Below, piece after piece: positions 1 through 5,134 of a DNA stretch of 5,457 nt (within the stretch, counting starts at the first letter, position 1; the number at the start of each line of letters is the position of its first letter). The translations under genes were made by a program, and so were the position numbers. The DNA comes from Candidatus Desantisbacteria bacterium CG1_02_49_89 (GTDB lineage Bacteria > Desantisbacteria > UBA1551), in NCBI GenBank assembly GCA_001871075.1, contig MNUP01000119.1, positions 1 through 5,457 on the forward strand, given 5' to 3'. The notes below the pieces were generated by a model. The model was not told where the DNA came from and did no database searches. It saw only the letters and a list, made by a program, of their open reading frames with translations.

Positions 1-2
1 GG

Positions 3-137
3 GGGGTGGGTACTCTCGAAGGCAGAATCTGGAAGGTAGGTCGATTTCCGGAGCAAGAAGTAACCGTGTGTCTTATCCCCAACAAAAAGATTATTGTGTT
101 AAAAGATGAGCAGAAAATCGGGGAATATCATTTATGA
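3..137 (+). CDS. C-terminal fragment of a probable DDE transposase/integrase (5' end outside window)
   Basis: An open frame enters from the left edge and ends at TGA 135-137, giving 44 residues that start GVGTLEGRIWKVGRF and end with KIGEYHL. The pattern (a glycine-arginine turn, a V-G-R strand, a 'V-T-V-C-L-I-P' strand, then 'K-I-I-V-L' and 'I-G-E-Y') resembles the small beta-barrel that closes Mu-like and IS481-like transposases. That barrel binds DNA next to the catalytic core. The catalytic DDE residues lie outside the window, so the family cannot be settled. Support comes from the context: the stop is followed at once by paired palindromes and a possible element terminus. It is the only gene on the + strand. 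It could instead be the tail of an unrelated beta-rich protein. Confidence 0.5.
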   Translation, partial: GVGTLEGRIWKVGRFPEQEVTVCLIPNKKIIVLKDEQKIGEYHL

Positions 138-138
138 G

Positions 139-174
139 AAAGTATACTTTTAAGGTTCCCAAAAGTATACTTTT
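139..174. repeat. Twin palindromic boxes AAAGTATACTTT at the element end
   Basis: Copy 1 (139-151) reads AAAGTATACTTTT and copy 2 (161-174) reads AAAAGTATACTTTT, a perfect 14-bp palindrome. The GTATAC centres are 23 bp apart, about two helical turns, so both boxes would face the same side of the DNA. The link between them (152-160) is AAGGTTCCC. Repeated boxes of this kind inside the end of an insertion sequence are usually transposase binding sites; that role is inferred here. Confidence 0.6.
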
Positions 175-221
175 GAATGTTGCGGAACAGGAAAAAACAT
201 ACCTTTAAACTTAGAGACGCA

Positions 222-265
222 GACCCCGGCAGCTTAATCCCGATTTATCGGGATTAGCAGGGGTC
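222..265. repeat. Nested hairpin with a CCCGAT/ATCGGG stem
   Basis: The outer arms are GACCCC (222-227) and GGGGTC (260-265). The inner arms are TAATCCCGAT (235-244) and ATCGGGATTA (247-256), separated by TT. No U-rich tail follows in either direction, so this is not an ordinary intrinsic terminator. It sits between the element end and the terminator at 283-315. The inner stem has the same CCCGAT/ATCGGG core as the hairpin at 2332-2353. A dispersed repeat unit or an mRNA 3' stem is possible. Confidence 0.6.
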
Positions 266-282
266 AAGTATCATAATAAAAA

Positions 283-315
283 AAAGCCCGGCTGCACTTC
301 GCGCAAACGGGCTTT
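283..315 (-). terminator. Rho-independent terminator for the minus-strand genes
   Basis: Read on the minus strand, the 8-bp arms are AAAGCCCG (315 to 308) and CGGGCTTT (290 to 283), with a loop that contains a further short GCGC/GTGC stem. The second arm runs straight into eight consecutive T residues on the minus strand (285 to 278), then ATTATGATA. It lies about 50 bp past the stop of the methionine-rich gene. On the + strand the hairpin is followed by TTTGTTTA, so it could also stop leftover transcription coming out of the insertion element. Confidence 0.85.
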
Positions 316-366
316 GTTTATGTTTACATGCCTGGTAGCCGGCTCTCCTGCAGGATTTCGTGTTAC

Positions 367-876
367 TCAATTATGCTTTTTCATGGAAGGCGTTTCTCCG
401 AACGTGTTTTTCATCTTTTTGCCGGGCGCCGGGCCCTTGCCCATCATTTCTTCTCTCATTTTCTTCATCTCTTCCTGCGCTTTCTTCATAGCTTCCATGT
501 CTATTTTGATCTCGGCTTCGCCCTTGAGCTTCAGGTCCTTGTCATATTTATACATTTTGTTTCCTATTATAAGGACCACGCCGGCGTCAGAGGTGGCGAC
601 CATTTCCCTGCCCCCCATCATAGGCCCTGCGGCGCTCATGCGGTTCTGCTGCATTCCCTGCGCCATCCTGCCCTGCATCATCTGTTTTTGCATCTGGCCC
701 ATCTTCTGGCCCTGCATCTCCGCGCCCTGCATTCCCATCCTGGGATGCATCATTCCCTTTTCCACCATTCCTCTGCCTTTGCACATCGGGCAGGTGTCCA
801 TATCGCCCATCTGCGCGTAAGCGCCTGCGCCTAACATTATTGCCGCGCCGATCACAAGAATCAAAATCTTCTTCAT
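367..876 (-). CDS. Secreted methionine-rich protein with a CxxCxGxG zinc-knuckle motif, function unknown
   Basis: The gene encodes 169 residues. An N-terminal signal peptide is clear: MKK, a hydrophobic stretch at about residues 4-19, and an AYA-Q cleavage site after residue 21, so the product should be exported. Next comes CPMCKGRG (residues 29-36), the half-site seen in DnaJ-type zinc fingers; a second half-site is absent, so zinc binding would need a partner molecule. Residues 41-92 are rich in Met, Gln and Gly with many MxxM spacings. About 30 of 169 residues are Met. Residues 91-120 form a short beta-like piece (VATSDAGVVLIIGNKMYKYD) resembling one blade of a propeller. Residues 126-146 are a charged helix rich in Met, Glu and Lys. 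The ATG at 874-876 has AAAGGGGGG four bases upstream. The Met clusters suggest soft-metal (copper or silver) binding or redox buffering, which is inference. I do not recognise a named family. Confidence 0.85.
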   Translation of the reverse strand: MKKILILVIGAAIMLGAGAYAQMGDMDTCPMCKGRGMVEKGMMHPRMGMQGAEMQGQKMGQMQKQMMQGRMAQGMQQNRMSAAGPMMGGREMVATSDAGVVLIIGNKMYKYDKDLKLKGEAEIKIDMEAMKKAQEEMKKMREEMMGKGPAPGKKMKNTFGETPSMKKHN

Positions 877-880
877 ATAA

Positions 881-889
881 CCCCCCTTT
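881..889 (-). promoter_or_regulatory. Ribosome binding site AAAGGGGGG for the methionine-rich gene
   Basis: AAAGGGGGG lies four bases before the ATG at 874-876. It is an unusual Shine-Dalgarno form with a run of six G instead of AAGGAGG. The same nine bases precede the peptidase start at 4640. Confidence 0.7.
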
Positions 890-894
890 AGATT

Positions 895-1002
895 CAGAGA
901 GTCAGAGAGTCAAAGTGGTTACTCTCTGTGCCGTAGGGTCATTAACTTGGTTCTGACCCGTAGGTCCCTGTGTTGAGTTCCAGTTTTATCGGAACTACAG
1001 GG
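895..1002 (-). other. Three consecutive stem-loops in the leader of the methionine-rich gene
   Basis: Read toward the gene, the stems are: ACAGGG-GGAACT type arms at 966-981 and 991-1002 (six plus six pairs with a 4-nt bulge); GGGTCA/TGACCC at 936-941 and 954-959; and CAGAGAGT/ACTCTCTG at 903-910 and 921-928. The last left arm has a second copy at 895-902 that could pair with the same partner, so two alternative pairings exist within 20 bases of the ribosome binding site. The near-direct repeat CGTAGGGTC / CGTAGGTCC (933-940 and 960-966) also sits here. A structured 5' leader is one reading; an accumulation of intergenic repeats is another. Confidence 0.4.
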
Positions 1003-1004
1003 AA

Positions 1005-1020
1005 CTCCGTGCCTCTGTGG
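1005..1020. repeat. CTCCGTGN tandem 8-mer words, two copies
   Basis: CTCCGTGC (1005-1012) is followed by CTCTGTGG (1013-1020) and then TTAATTTTTA. The same word family recurs at 4739-4778 and 5212-5257, always in this orientation. The rest of the spacer, 1021-1132, is AT-rich with a weak GTATATA/TATATAC inverted repeat (1074-1080 and 1099-1105). I see no gene in it. Confidence 0.6.
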
Positions 1021-1132
1021 TTAATTTTTACGCTTCTATATAATTAGACAGGGTATTCTGCGAAAAACTTGCTGTATATACGCTATTTTAGACAGCCATA
1101 TATACCGGAAGGTTTAAAGCGGGCAAAGCCGG

Positions 1133-2230
1133 CTATTTTATTTCCTCGATATTATATTTAATTGAACAGGGGTAGGCCTCGGAAAGGTAATTAAGCATCA
1201 GGTAGGGGTCTTTGCCGTGGATCTTCTCAAACAGGTGTTTTCCCTTTTCAACCAGTTTCCTGCCTGGCGGCAGGCCTTTGGGCAGGACCTTTTCCTTGTC
1301 GATCAGGTCAAGGCTGGCCGTGTCGATCGCCGCGATGTCCGATGAGCCCAATATCCCTATATCCGGCACAAGGCTTGCCGTGGAGAACCCCCAGCAGTCG
1401 CAAAACACCGTGATGTTCATAAGGAAATTAATGAAAAGCAGGTTCTCGGGCTTGTATTTTTTCAGGAACGCGGCGGTCACAAGCGCCATCCCTTTCGAAA
1501 AATCCTCGAATCTCCTGCCTTCCATTTTTATAGCGCCTTCCGGGCATATCATTTCGCAGTGCTGGCAGTACGTGCAGTTGTGCAGGAAGAAGTTGATAAT
1601 CTTCTTTTCTTTGTCCGGCTGTATCGCGTCAGTCCTGCAGCTTTCCTTGCATTTCAGGCAGAACTTGCATTTTGACTTGTCATACTTAAGGCCGCCTTCA
1701 AGCGAGTGGAGCTTACCCCGCGTTTCCCCGGGAACAGTGCCCATCGCAATATTTTTCAAAGCCCCGCCAAACCCGCAGTCACCGTGCCCCTTCACGTGCG
1801 AAAGGTCTATGAAGAAATCGCAGTCAACCGCTTCGCCTCCGAATATCGCCTCATCCAGGTGCTTGAAACCGATCTTTTCCCTGTAGGTATATCTGCCTGA
1901 TTCCCCGAAGCACGATACGATCGGGCATCCCAGGGTCTGCGGTGTATAGCCGCGCACAACCCCCGGGCCCGGGTCCCCGTCCATTACCTTTATCTGCTTT
2001 GCTCCGGATTCCCGCAGCTCGTCCACAAGCATCCTCACGAAAAAAGGATGGACCGTGGTGTAACCAATGCCCCCGCCCAGGTGCATCTTTATACCCACGC
2101 TTTTATCCTTCACCCTTTCCGCAAGCGCGAATTTCTTCAGCATACGCTTGAACTTAGCGGGCAGGGTCTTGTTCCCCTCAAGGGCCTCTATAGCTATATC
2201 CGCGAAATAAACTATCGGCGCGTCCGGCAT
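1133..2230 (-). CDS. DUF362 domain protein with two [4Fe-4S] ferredoxin motifs
   Basis: The gene encodes 365 residues, a normal length for DUF362 proteins fused to a ferredoxin module. The DUF362 core is seen at residues 46-90 (KMHLGGGIGYTT, then MDGDPGPG) and 137-170 (DFFIDLSHVKGHGDCGFGGALKN). The ferredoxin insert lies at about 185-235. Its first set is C188-x2-C191-x2-C194-x3-C198, followed by Arg instead of the usual Pro. The second is C219-x2-C222-x2-C225-x3-C229-Pro. A further CDC pair (277 and 279) lies in the conserved C-terminal part. There is no signal peptide, so it should be cytoplasmic. The family is common in anaerobes and its reaction is unknown; electron transfer is the reasonable expectation. 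The start ATG has GGAG five bases upstream. The aldo/keto reductase lies upstream across a 187-bp repeat-filled spacer, and co-transcription from the promoter at 3568-3596 is possible. Confidence 0.93.
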   Translation of the reverse strand: MPDAPIVYFADIAIEALEGNKTLPAKFKRMLKKFALAERVKDKSVGIKMHLGGGIGYTTVHPFFVRMLVDELRESGAKQIKVMDGDPGPGVVRGYTPQTLGCPIVSCFGESGRYTYREKIGFKHLDEAIFGGEAVDCDFFIDLSHVKGHGDCGFGGALKNIAMGTVPGETRGKLHSLEGGLKYDKSKCKFCLKCKESCRTDAIQPDKEKKIINFFLHNCTYCQHCEMICPEGAIKMEGRRFEDFSKGMALVTAAFLKKYKPENLLFINFLMNITVFCDCWGFSTASLVPDIGILGSSDIAAIDTASLDLIDKEKVLPKGLPPGRKLVEKGKHLFEKIHGKDPYLMLNYLSEAYPCSIKYNIEEIK

Positions 2231-2247
2231 AATTTCTCCATATATTC

Positions 2248-2275
2248 AATTATGAATTATGAGTTATGAATGAAG
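2248..2275. repeat. Heptamer repeat AATTATG, about four units
   Basis: The units are AATTATG (2248-2254), AATTATG (2255-2261), AGTTATG (2262-2268) and a degenerate AATGAAG (2269-2275). They lie just upstream of the ribosome binding site of the DUF362 gene. Related heptamers occur at 3607-3620, 3687-3707 and 5135-5162. Confidence 0.65.
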
Positions 2276-2389
2276 GAATCAGGGCTCCCTCCCAACAAGA
2301 TTGGCGGGTCTTCGAGAAGCCCTGAGTTATCCGCCCCGATGTCCATCGGGGCGAGACCTCGCCCCAAAGGGGCGGGCAATAGATTCCTT
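2273..2389. repeat. Compound hairpin element flanked by an 8-bp inverted repeat
   Basis: The outer arms are AAGGAATC (2273-2280) and GATTCCTT (2382-2389). Inside are three stems: TCAGGGCT/AGCCCTGA (2279-2286 and 2318-2325), CGCCCCGAT/ATCGGGGCG (2332-2340 and 2345-2353) and CGCCCC/GGGGCG (2360-2365 and 2369-2374). A fourth pairing, GGGGCGA/TCGCCCC (2348-2354 and 2359-2365), would break the second and third stems. No U-tract follows, so it is unlikely to be a simple terminator for the reductase gene. It fills most of the spacer between the reductase and the DUF362 gene. It could be a dispersed palindromic element, an mRNA processing or stabilising structure, or an attenuator. Confidence 0.6.
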
Positions 2390-2417
2390 GCAGTTGCGTT
2401 GATACATTGACACGCAT

Positions 2418-3533
2418 TTACGCTGTTTCTTTCAAGGTCAACGCCACTTCTTTCAGCTGTTCTGAGATCTTTATTTTCTGCGGGCACTTCTCCTCGCATT
2501 TTTTGCATTCCTTGCAGAACTCGGCGCTCGCCTTCCTTTCCGTAAGGTGCTTGTAAACGTGCTTCGCGTGTTCCTTAAGCCCGTACAGCCGGAAAGAGTT
2601 CATGGCGGAGAAATTCGCAGGTATGTTCACGCGGTTCGGGCAGGGCATGCAGTATTTGCAGTCCGTGCAGTAAAGGTCGGCGAGCTTTTTCTTTTCGTCC
2701 AGCGCGGCCTGTATGCCTTTAAGTTCTTTTTCAGAAAGCGGCTTTTCGCTTGACGCGACCGCGCAGTTCTCCTCGACCATTTTGACCGTGTTCATACCCG
2801 ACATCGCGGTTGAAACGCCCTGGTTCGAAAGCACGAACCTCAGCGCGAGCTCAGCGGTGCTTTTTGAGCCGCCTGGTATAAGGCCCTGGATCTCGGGTGA
2901 CGGCGAGCCGAGTTTACCGCCTGCGACAGGGCCCATGACCGCGATGCCAAGCCCGTTATTATGCGCGTATTCTATAACCTTCTCGTTGACCCTGTCCAGC
3001 AGGTTGTACTGCAGGATCATTCCCTCAAGATATCCTTCCTCAAAAAGTTTTATCATATTCTCCGGGGTGTCATGGCAGGAGATGATCAGGTGCTTCAGGA
3101 TACCTTCTTTTTTCGCTTTCAGGGCTTCTTTCAGCCAGTTGTTCTCAACCTTTTTGCTCTCTAAATACGCGTCCATGCGCACGTCATGCCAGACCGCGTA
3201 TATGTCAAAATAGCTTAACTGCATCCTTTTAAGCGAAAGCTCCAGTTTCCTGCGCCAGTGGGTATCCGTGTAGTTTTTGTCCCACATCGGATTTTTGCTG
3301 GACACGATGATCTTGTCCCTGGGGTATTTTTTGAGCGCCTTGCCGCACACGAGCTCGCTTTCCCCGTATACGAACGCGGTGTCCAGGAAATTCACTCCAA
3401 GGTCAAAGGCGCGCTGTATCACCGCGATCGCCTCGTCCTCCAGTATCACGTTCATTATATTCGGAAGCCTCATCGCCCCGAACCCCAGCGCCGAAATCTT
3501 CAAGCCGGTTTTCCCGAAATCCCTGTATTGCAT
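2418..3533 (-). CDS. Aldo/keto reductase with C-terminal double [4Fe-4S] module
   Basis: The gene encodes 371 residues. Residues 1-270 form the NAD(P)H-dependent aldo/keto reductase barrel, opening with MQYRDFGKTGLKISALGFGAMRLP-type sequence. The catalytic tetrad is complete: D51, Y56, K80 and H116 (in VWHDV). Residues 285-355 are the iron-sulfur tail found in one branch of the family: C289-x2-C292-x2-C295-x2-C298-Pro and C340-x2-C343-x2-C346-x3-C350-Pro. There is no signal peptide, so it should act in the cytoplasm. The substrate is unknown; the Fe-S tail suggests that electrons pass between NAD(P)H and a ferredoxin-type partner. The DUF362 protein downstream could be one, by inference. The ATG at 3531-3533 has AAAGGAG four bases upstream and a strong promoter about 35 bp upstream, which supports this start. 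Confidence 0.95.
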   Translation of the reverse strand: MQYRDFGKTGLKISALGFGAMRLPNIMNVILEDEAIAVIQRAFDLGVNFLDTAFVYGESELVCGKALKKYPRDKIIVSSKNPMWDKNYTDTHWRRKLELSLKRMQLSYFDIYAVWHDVRMDAYLESKKVENNWLKEALKAKKEGILKHLIISCHDTPENMIKLFEEGYLEGMILQYNLLDRVNEKVIEYAHNNGLGIAVMGPVAGGKLGSPSPEIQGLIPGGSKSTAELALRFVLSNQGVSTAMSGMNTVKMVEENCAVASSEKPLSEKELKGIQAALDEKKKLADLYCTDCKYCMPCPNRVNIPANFSAMNSFRLYGLKEHAKHVYKHLTERKASAEFCKECKKCEEKCPQKIKISEQLKEVALTLKETA

Positions 3534-3545
3534 CCCGCTCCTTTA

Positions 3546-3601
3546 TTAACTTGACTTGAATGGATTTAATATATCATATACCGGATAAAAAGTCAAGTTA
3601 A
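3546..3601. repeat. 12-bp inverted repeat enclosing the reductase promoter (possible operator)
   Basis: TTAACTTGACTT (3546-3557) and AAGTCAAGTTAA (3590-3601) are perfect inverted copies 32 bp apart. The right arm contains the -35 box of the minus-strand promoter and the left arm falls at or just after the expected start point. Because the left arm carries TTGACT on the + strand, a second, weaker promoter facing the other way is possible (TTGACT 3551-3556, then TCATAT 3574-3579 at 17 bp). A repressor or activator pair-site is the simplest reading. It is not a terminator: the loop is 32 bp and AT-rich. Confidence 0.55.
3568..3596 (-). promoter_or_regulatory. Sigma70-type promoter for the aldo/keto reductase gene
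   Basis: On the minus strand the -35 box is TTGACT (3596 to 3591), the spacer is exactly 17 bp, and the -10 box is TATATT (3573 to 3568). Each hexamer matches consensus at five of six positions. Transcription would start near 3561, leaving a leader of about 28 bases that contains the AAAGGAG site. This is the best promoter in the window. Confidence 0.75.
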
Positions 3602-3606
3602 ATAAT

Positions 3607-3620
3607 AGTTATGAATTATG
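3607..3620. repeat. Heptamer repeat AGTTATG AATTATG, two units
   Basis: Two adjacent 7-bp units, the same words as at 2248-2268 and in the same orientation. They lie right beside the inverted repeat around the reductase promoter, in the spacer after the peptidase stop. Confidence 0.55.
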
Positions 3621-3662
3621 AGTCAACGGCAAGGCCTTTGATTTAAATTAAAACTATTGTTT

Positions 3663-3707
3663 AACCATGAGCAATGAGCCGCGTTCAGCTATGAGCTATG
3701 AGCATTT
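3663..3707. repeat. Heptamer repeat AGCTATG, degenerate units up to the peptidase stop codon
   Basis: Units AACCATG (3663-3669), AGCAATG (3670-3676), a diverged stretch, then AGCTATG (3687-3693), AGCTATG (3694-3700) and AGCATTT (3701-3707) keep a 7-bp register. The array stops exactly at the TAA of the peptidase gene (3708-3710). The words are the A[AG][TC]TATG type seen elsewhere in the window. Confidence 0.6.
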
Positions 3708-4640
3708 TTATTCTATACTGTCTATTTCCAGTATGCCGGCCAGCGCCAGCTTTGTTGCCAGGAACACATTTTCAATGTCAACCCTGTCAGCAGAGTCACC
3801 TTCTTTGTGGTATTCGGGGTCAGCGTAGGGATAGGAACCGAACAGGGCGATAGCCGCGGTATATCCCGCCTTAACAAACGAGCCGTCATCGTCCCCGGGC
3901 GCCTGCCTCTTGTATTCCGTGTGCTTCAGGCCTATGCCGTAGTCGGTGTTGGCTTTTGTCACGATCTCCGCGAGCCTTTTTCCGTCCGGCTCGGTGGTGT
4001 AAAGCACGGCGCTTGTTTTGTTTCCCGCGTCAATGTCCGCCTGGGATTTCCCGCCGATAGTGTCAATGTTAAAAACGGTTGTGATATTATCGCCGCGCGC
4101 CTTCGCCCTTTCTGCCGCGGCAACACTTGTCCAGGGCACGTGTTCCTCGTTGCAGAAGACAAACCATATCGAATGCCTTGCCCGGTAATCTTGCAGGACG
4201 CGGCTTATTTCAAGGCTTGCGACTGTCCCGGTGGCGTTGTCATAAGCCGCGGGAGAATCAACCCAGCTCTGGGAATCCTTGTGGGAAATGACAACCATGA
4301 TCTTTTCAGGGAACTCAACCCCTTTCTTTCTGGCGTAAATGTTATAAGCGGTATGCCAGGGTGATTCAGCGGGGGGGAATGAATACTGGTGGGATTTTGG
4401 CTTGGATTCGTCCCTTGAGAACGCCTTTACCTTTAATTCTTCTTTTTCAACCGTGTACCCGTATTCCTCAAGCCTTGCCTGCAGGAAATCGTCTGCTTCA
4501 TCCAGGGTGTTCTTGCTGTGGCCCGGAACCGTATAGTTCACCTTGCGGAAAGGCAGGGGGTCTTTCGCGATATAGTATAAGTGTTTTTTGAGATTTTCTG
4601 AGCTTACTTTTTTTAGCATTTCCGAAATTGCTTCATTCAT
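3708..4640 (-). CDS. M28-family zinc peptidase, no visible signal peptide
   Basis: Residue numbers use the ATG at 4638-4640 (310 residues). An earlier TTG at 4665-4667 would add nine residues, but it has no ribosome binding site and would place AAAGGGGGG inside the gene. All M28 metal ligands can be placed: H120 (in SHKD), D134 (in AAYDNATG, bridging), E166, D193 (in NIDTIGG) and H278 (in EYHKEGDS). E165, in NEE, is the catalytic base. Residues 10-60 match the region before the catalytic domain in this family. Known relatives cleave N-terminal residues or related amide bonds and are often exported, yet the N-terminus here (MNEAISEMLKKVSSENLKKH) is charged and not hydrophobic, so a cytoplasmic site is likely. 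The substrate is unknown. No dedicated terminator was found after the stop, only heptamer repeats. Confidence 0.9.
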   Translation of the reverse strand: MNEAISEMLKKVSSENLKKHLYYIAKDPLPFRKVNYTVPGHSKNTLDEADDFLQARLEEYGYTVEKEELKVKAFSRDESKPKSHQYSFPPAESPWHTAYNIYARKKGVEFPEKIMVVISHKDSQSWVDSPAAYDNATGTVASLEISRVLQDYRARHSIWFVFCNEEHVPWTSVAAAERAKARGDNITTVFNIDTIGGKSQADIDAGNKTSAVLYTTEPDGKRLAEIVTKANTDYGIGLKHTEYKRQAPGDDDGSFVKAGYTAAIALFGSYPYADPEYHKEGDSADRVDIENVFLATKLALAGILEIDSIE

Positions 4641-4643
4641 ATT

Positions 4644-4652
4644 CCCCCCTTT
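4644..4652 (-). promoter_or_regulatory. Ribosome binding site AAAGGGGGG that sets the peptidase start
   Basis: AAAGGGGGG ends three bases before the ATG at 4638-4640. It favours that codon over the upstream TTG at 4665-4667. The spacing is short if the last G is counted, but normal if pairing uses AAGG.GG with a wobble. The same string precedes the methionine-rich gene. Confidence 0.65.
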
Positions 4653-4670
4653 GATATACGGCCGCAAATG

Positions 4671-4778
4671 TATTTGTTTCGCGGTTTCGAAGCTTAAAGG
4701 TTTCGCGTTTAAAAAATTTCAGTACCTTCACCGGCAAAATCCGTGTTTACCCGTGTGCATCCGTGGTTATTCGTTTGG
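4671..4778. repeat. Word-repeat spacer: TTTCG block and CCGTG 10-mers
   Basis: TATTTGTTTCGCGGTTTCG (4671-4689) recurs, one base shorter, at 5185-5202. Positions 4739-4778 form four 10-bp units: ATCCGTGTTT, ACCCGTGTGC, ATCCGTGGTT and ATTCGTTTGG. These belong to the same word family as the 8-bp units at 1005-1020 and 5212-5235. The spacer shows no gene and no convincing promoter for the peptidase. Confidence 0.6.
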
Positions 4779-4783
4779 CCTGC

Positions 4784-5116
4784 TCACGCCCATTTGCGGA
4801 ACATAAAGAACGCGGCGGCAACCATAAAAAGGAACCCGACTACGTAGTTCCACCTGAAAGGTTCTTTGAGATATGTAACCGAAAAAACGGCGAACACGAT
4901 AAGCGTGATGATCTCCTGTATGGTTTTCAGCTGAGCGGCTGAGAACTGGTAGTGCCCGATGCGGTTCGCAGGCACCTGGAAGCAGTATTCGACGAACGCG
5001 ATAAGCCAGCTTACCAGGATTGCTATCCACAAAGGCGAGTCCTTGTATTTCAGGTGCCCGTACCACGCTATCGTCATAAATATATTTGAGATCAAAAGCA
5101 GTATGACCGTCTTCAT
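4784..5116 (-). CDS. DUF486 (DMT-like) four-helix membrane protein
   Basis: The gene encodes 110 residues, the full usual length for the DUF486 family, which is related to small drug/metabolite-type transporters. Four hydrophobic segments are seen at about residues 2-20, 28-46, 65-83 and 88-106. Hallmark stretches are SNIFMTIAWYGHLKYKD (10-26), FVEYCFQVPANRIG (41-54) and FSAAQLKTIQEIITL (58-72). It should lie in the inner membrane, probably as a dimer or larger assembly given the small size, which is inference. No substrate has been established that I can name. The ATG at 5114-5116 has GGAGGA within nine bases upstream. It stands alone, with spacers of about 140 bp on both sides, so its link to the peptidase or the propeller gene is not clear. 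Confidence 0.95.
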   Translation of the reverse strand: MKTVILLLISNIFMTIAWYGHLKYKDSPLWIAILVSWLIAFVEYCFQVPANRIGHYQFSAAQLKTIQEIITLIVFAVFSVTYLKEPFRWNYVVGFLFMVAAAFFMFRKWA

Positions 5117-5134
5117 TTCTCCTCCATTGTATTT

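Larger units (their letters stand above)
1..189 (+). mobile_element. Right end of a probable insertion sequence (partial)
   Basis: A transposase-like C-terminus runs to the stop at 137. Directly after it come two copies of a GTATAC-centred palindrome and the sequence TGTTGCGGAACA at 178-189, which ends in CA and is itself an imperfect inverted repeat. Read inward, the element would begin TGTTCCGCAACA; TG...CA ends are common in DDE elements. The left end, the matching terminal inverted repeat and any target-site duplication are outside the window, so the boundary at 189 is inferred from sequence character alone. Confidence 0.45.

Noticed and set aside
314-834. Two long + strand open frames of 168 codons opposite the methionine-rich gene
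   Set aside because: They mirror the real gene on the other strand. They lack ribosome binding sites and their Cys/Pro- or His-rich content is the antisense image of Met- and Gln-rich codons.
891-921. Promoter TTGACT-17-TAAAGG just before the methionine-rich gene
   Set aside because: The -10 candidate matches only three of six bases and overlaps the ribosome binding site, leaving no leader.
1113-1135. Intrinsic terminator after the DUF362 gene (GGCTTTGCC hairpin)
   Set aside because: The stem is only three pairs plus two past a C-C mismatch, and the T run is two or three bases; too weak to call.
1212-1886. A 224-codon + strand open frame within the DUF362 gene
   Set aside because: It is antisense to a strongly recognisable protein and has no family-like features of its own.
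2257-2508. An 83-codon minus-strand frame overlapping the end of the reductase and the spacer
   Set aside because: It overlaps the Fe-S tail of the reductase in another frame and translates the repeat-rich spacer; no motif or start signal supports it.
4665-4667. TTG as the start of the peptidase gene
   Set aside because: It has no Shine-Dalgarno upstream and adds nine residues encoded by the ribosome binding site of the ATG at 4638-4640.
4767-5066. A 99-codon minus-strand frame overlapping the DUF486 gene
   Set aside because: The DUF486 frame is a full-length family match; this one is an out-of-frame shadow with no membrane segments.
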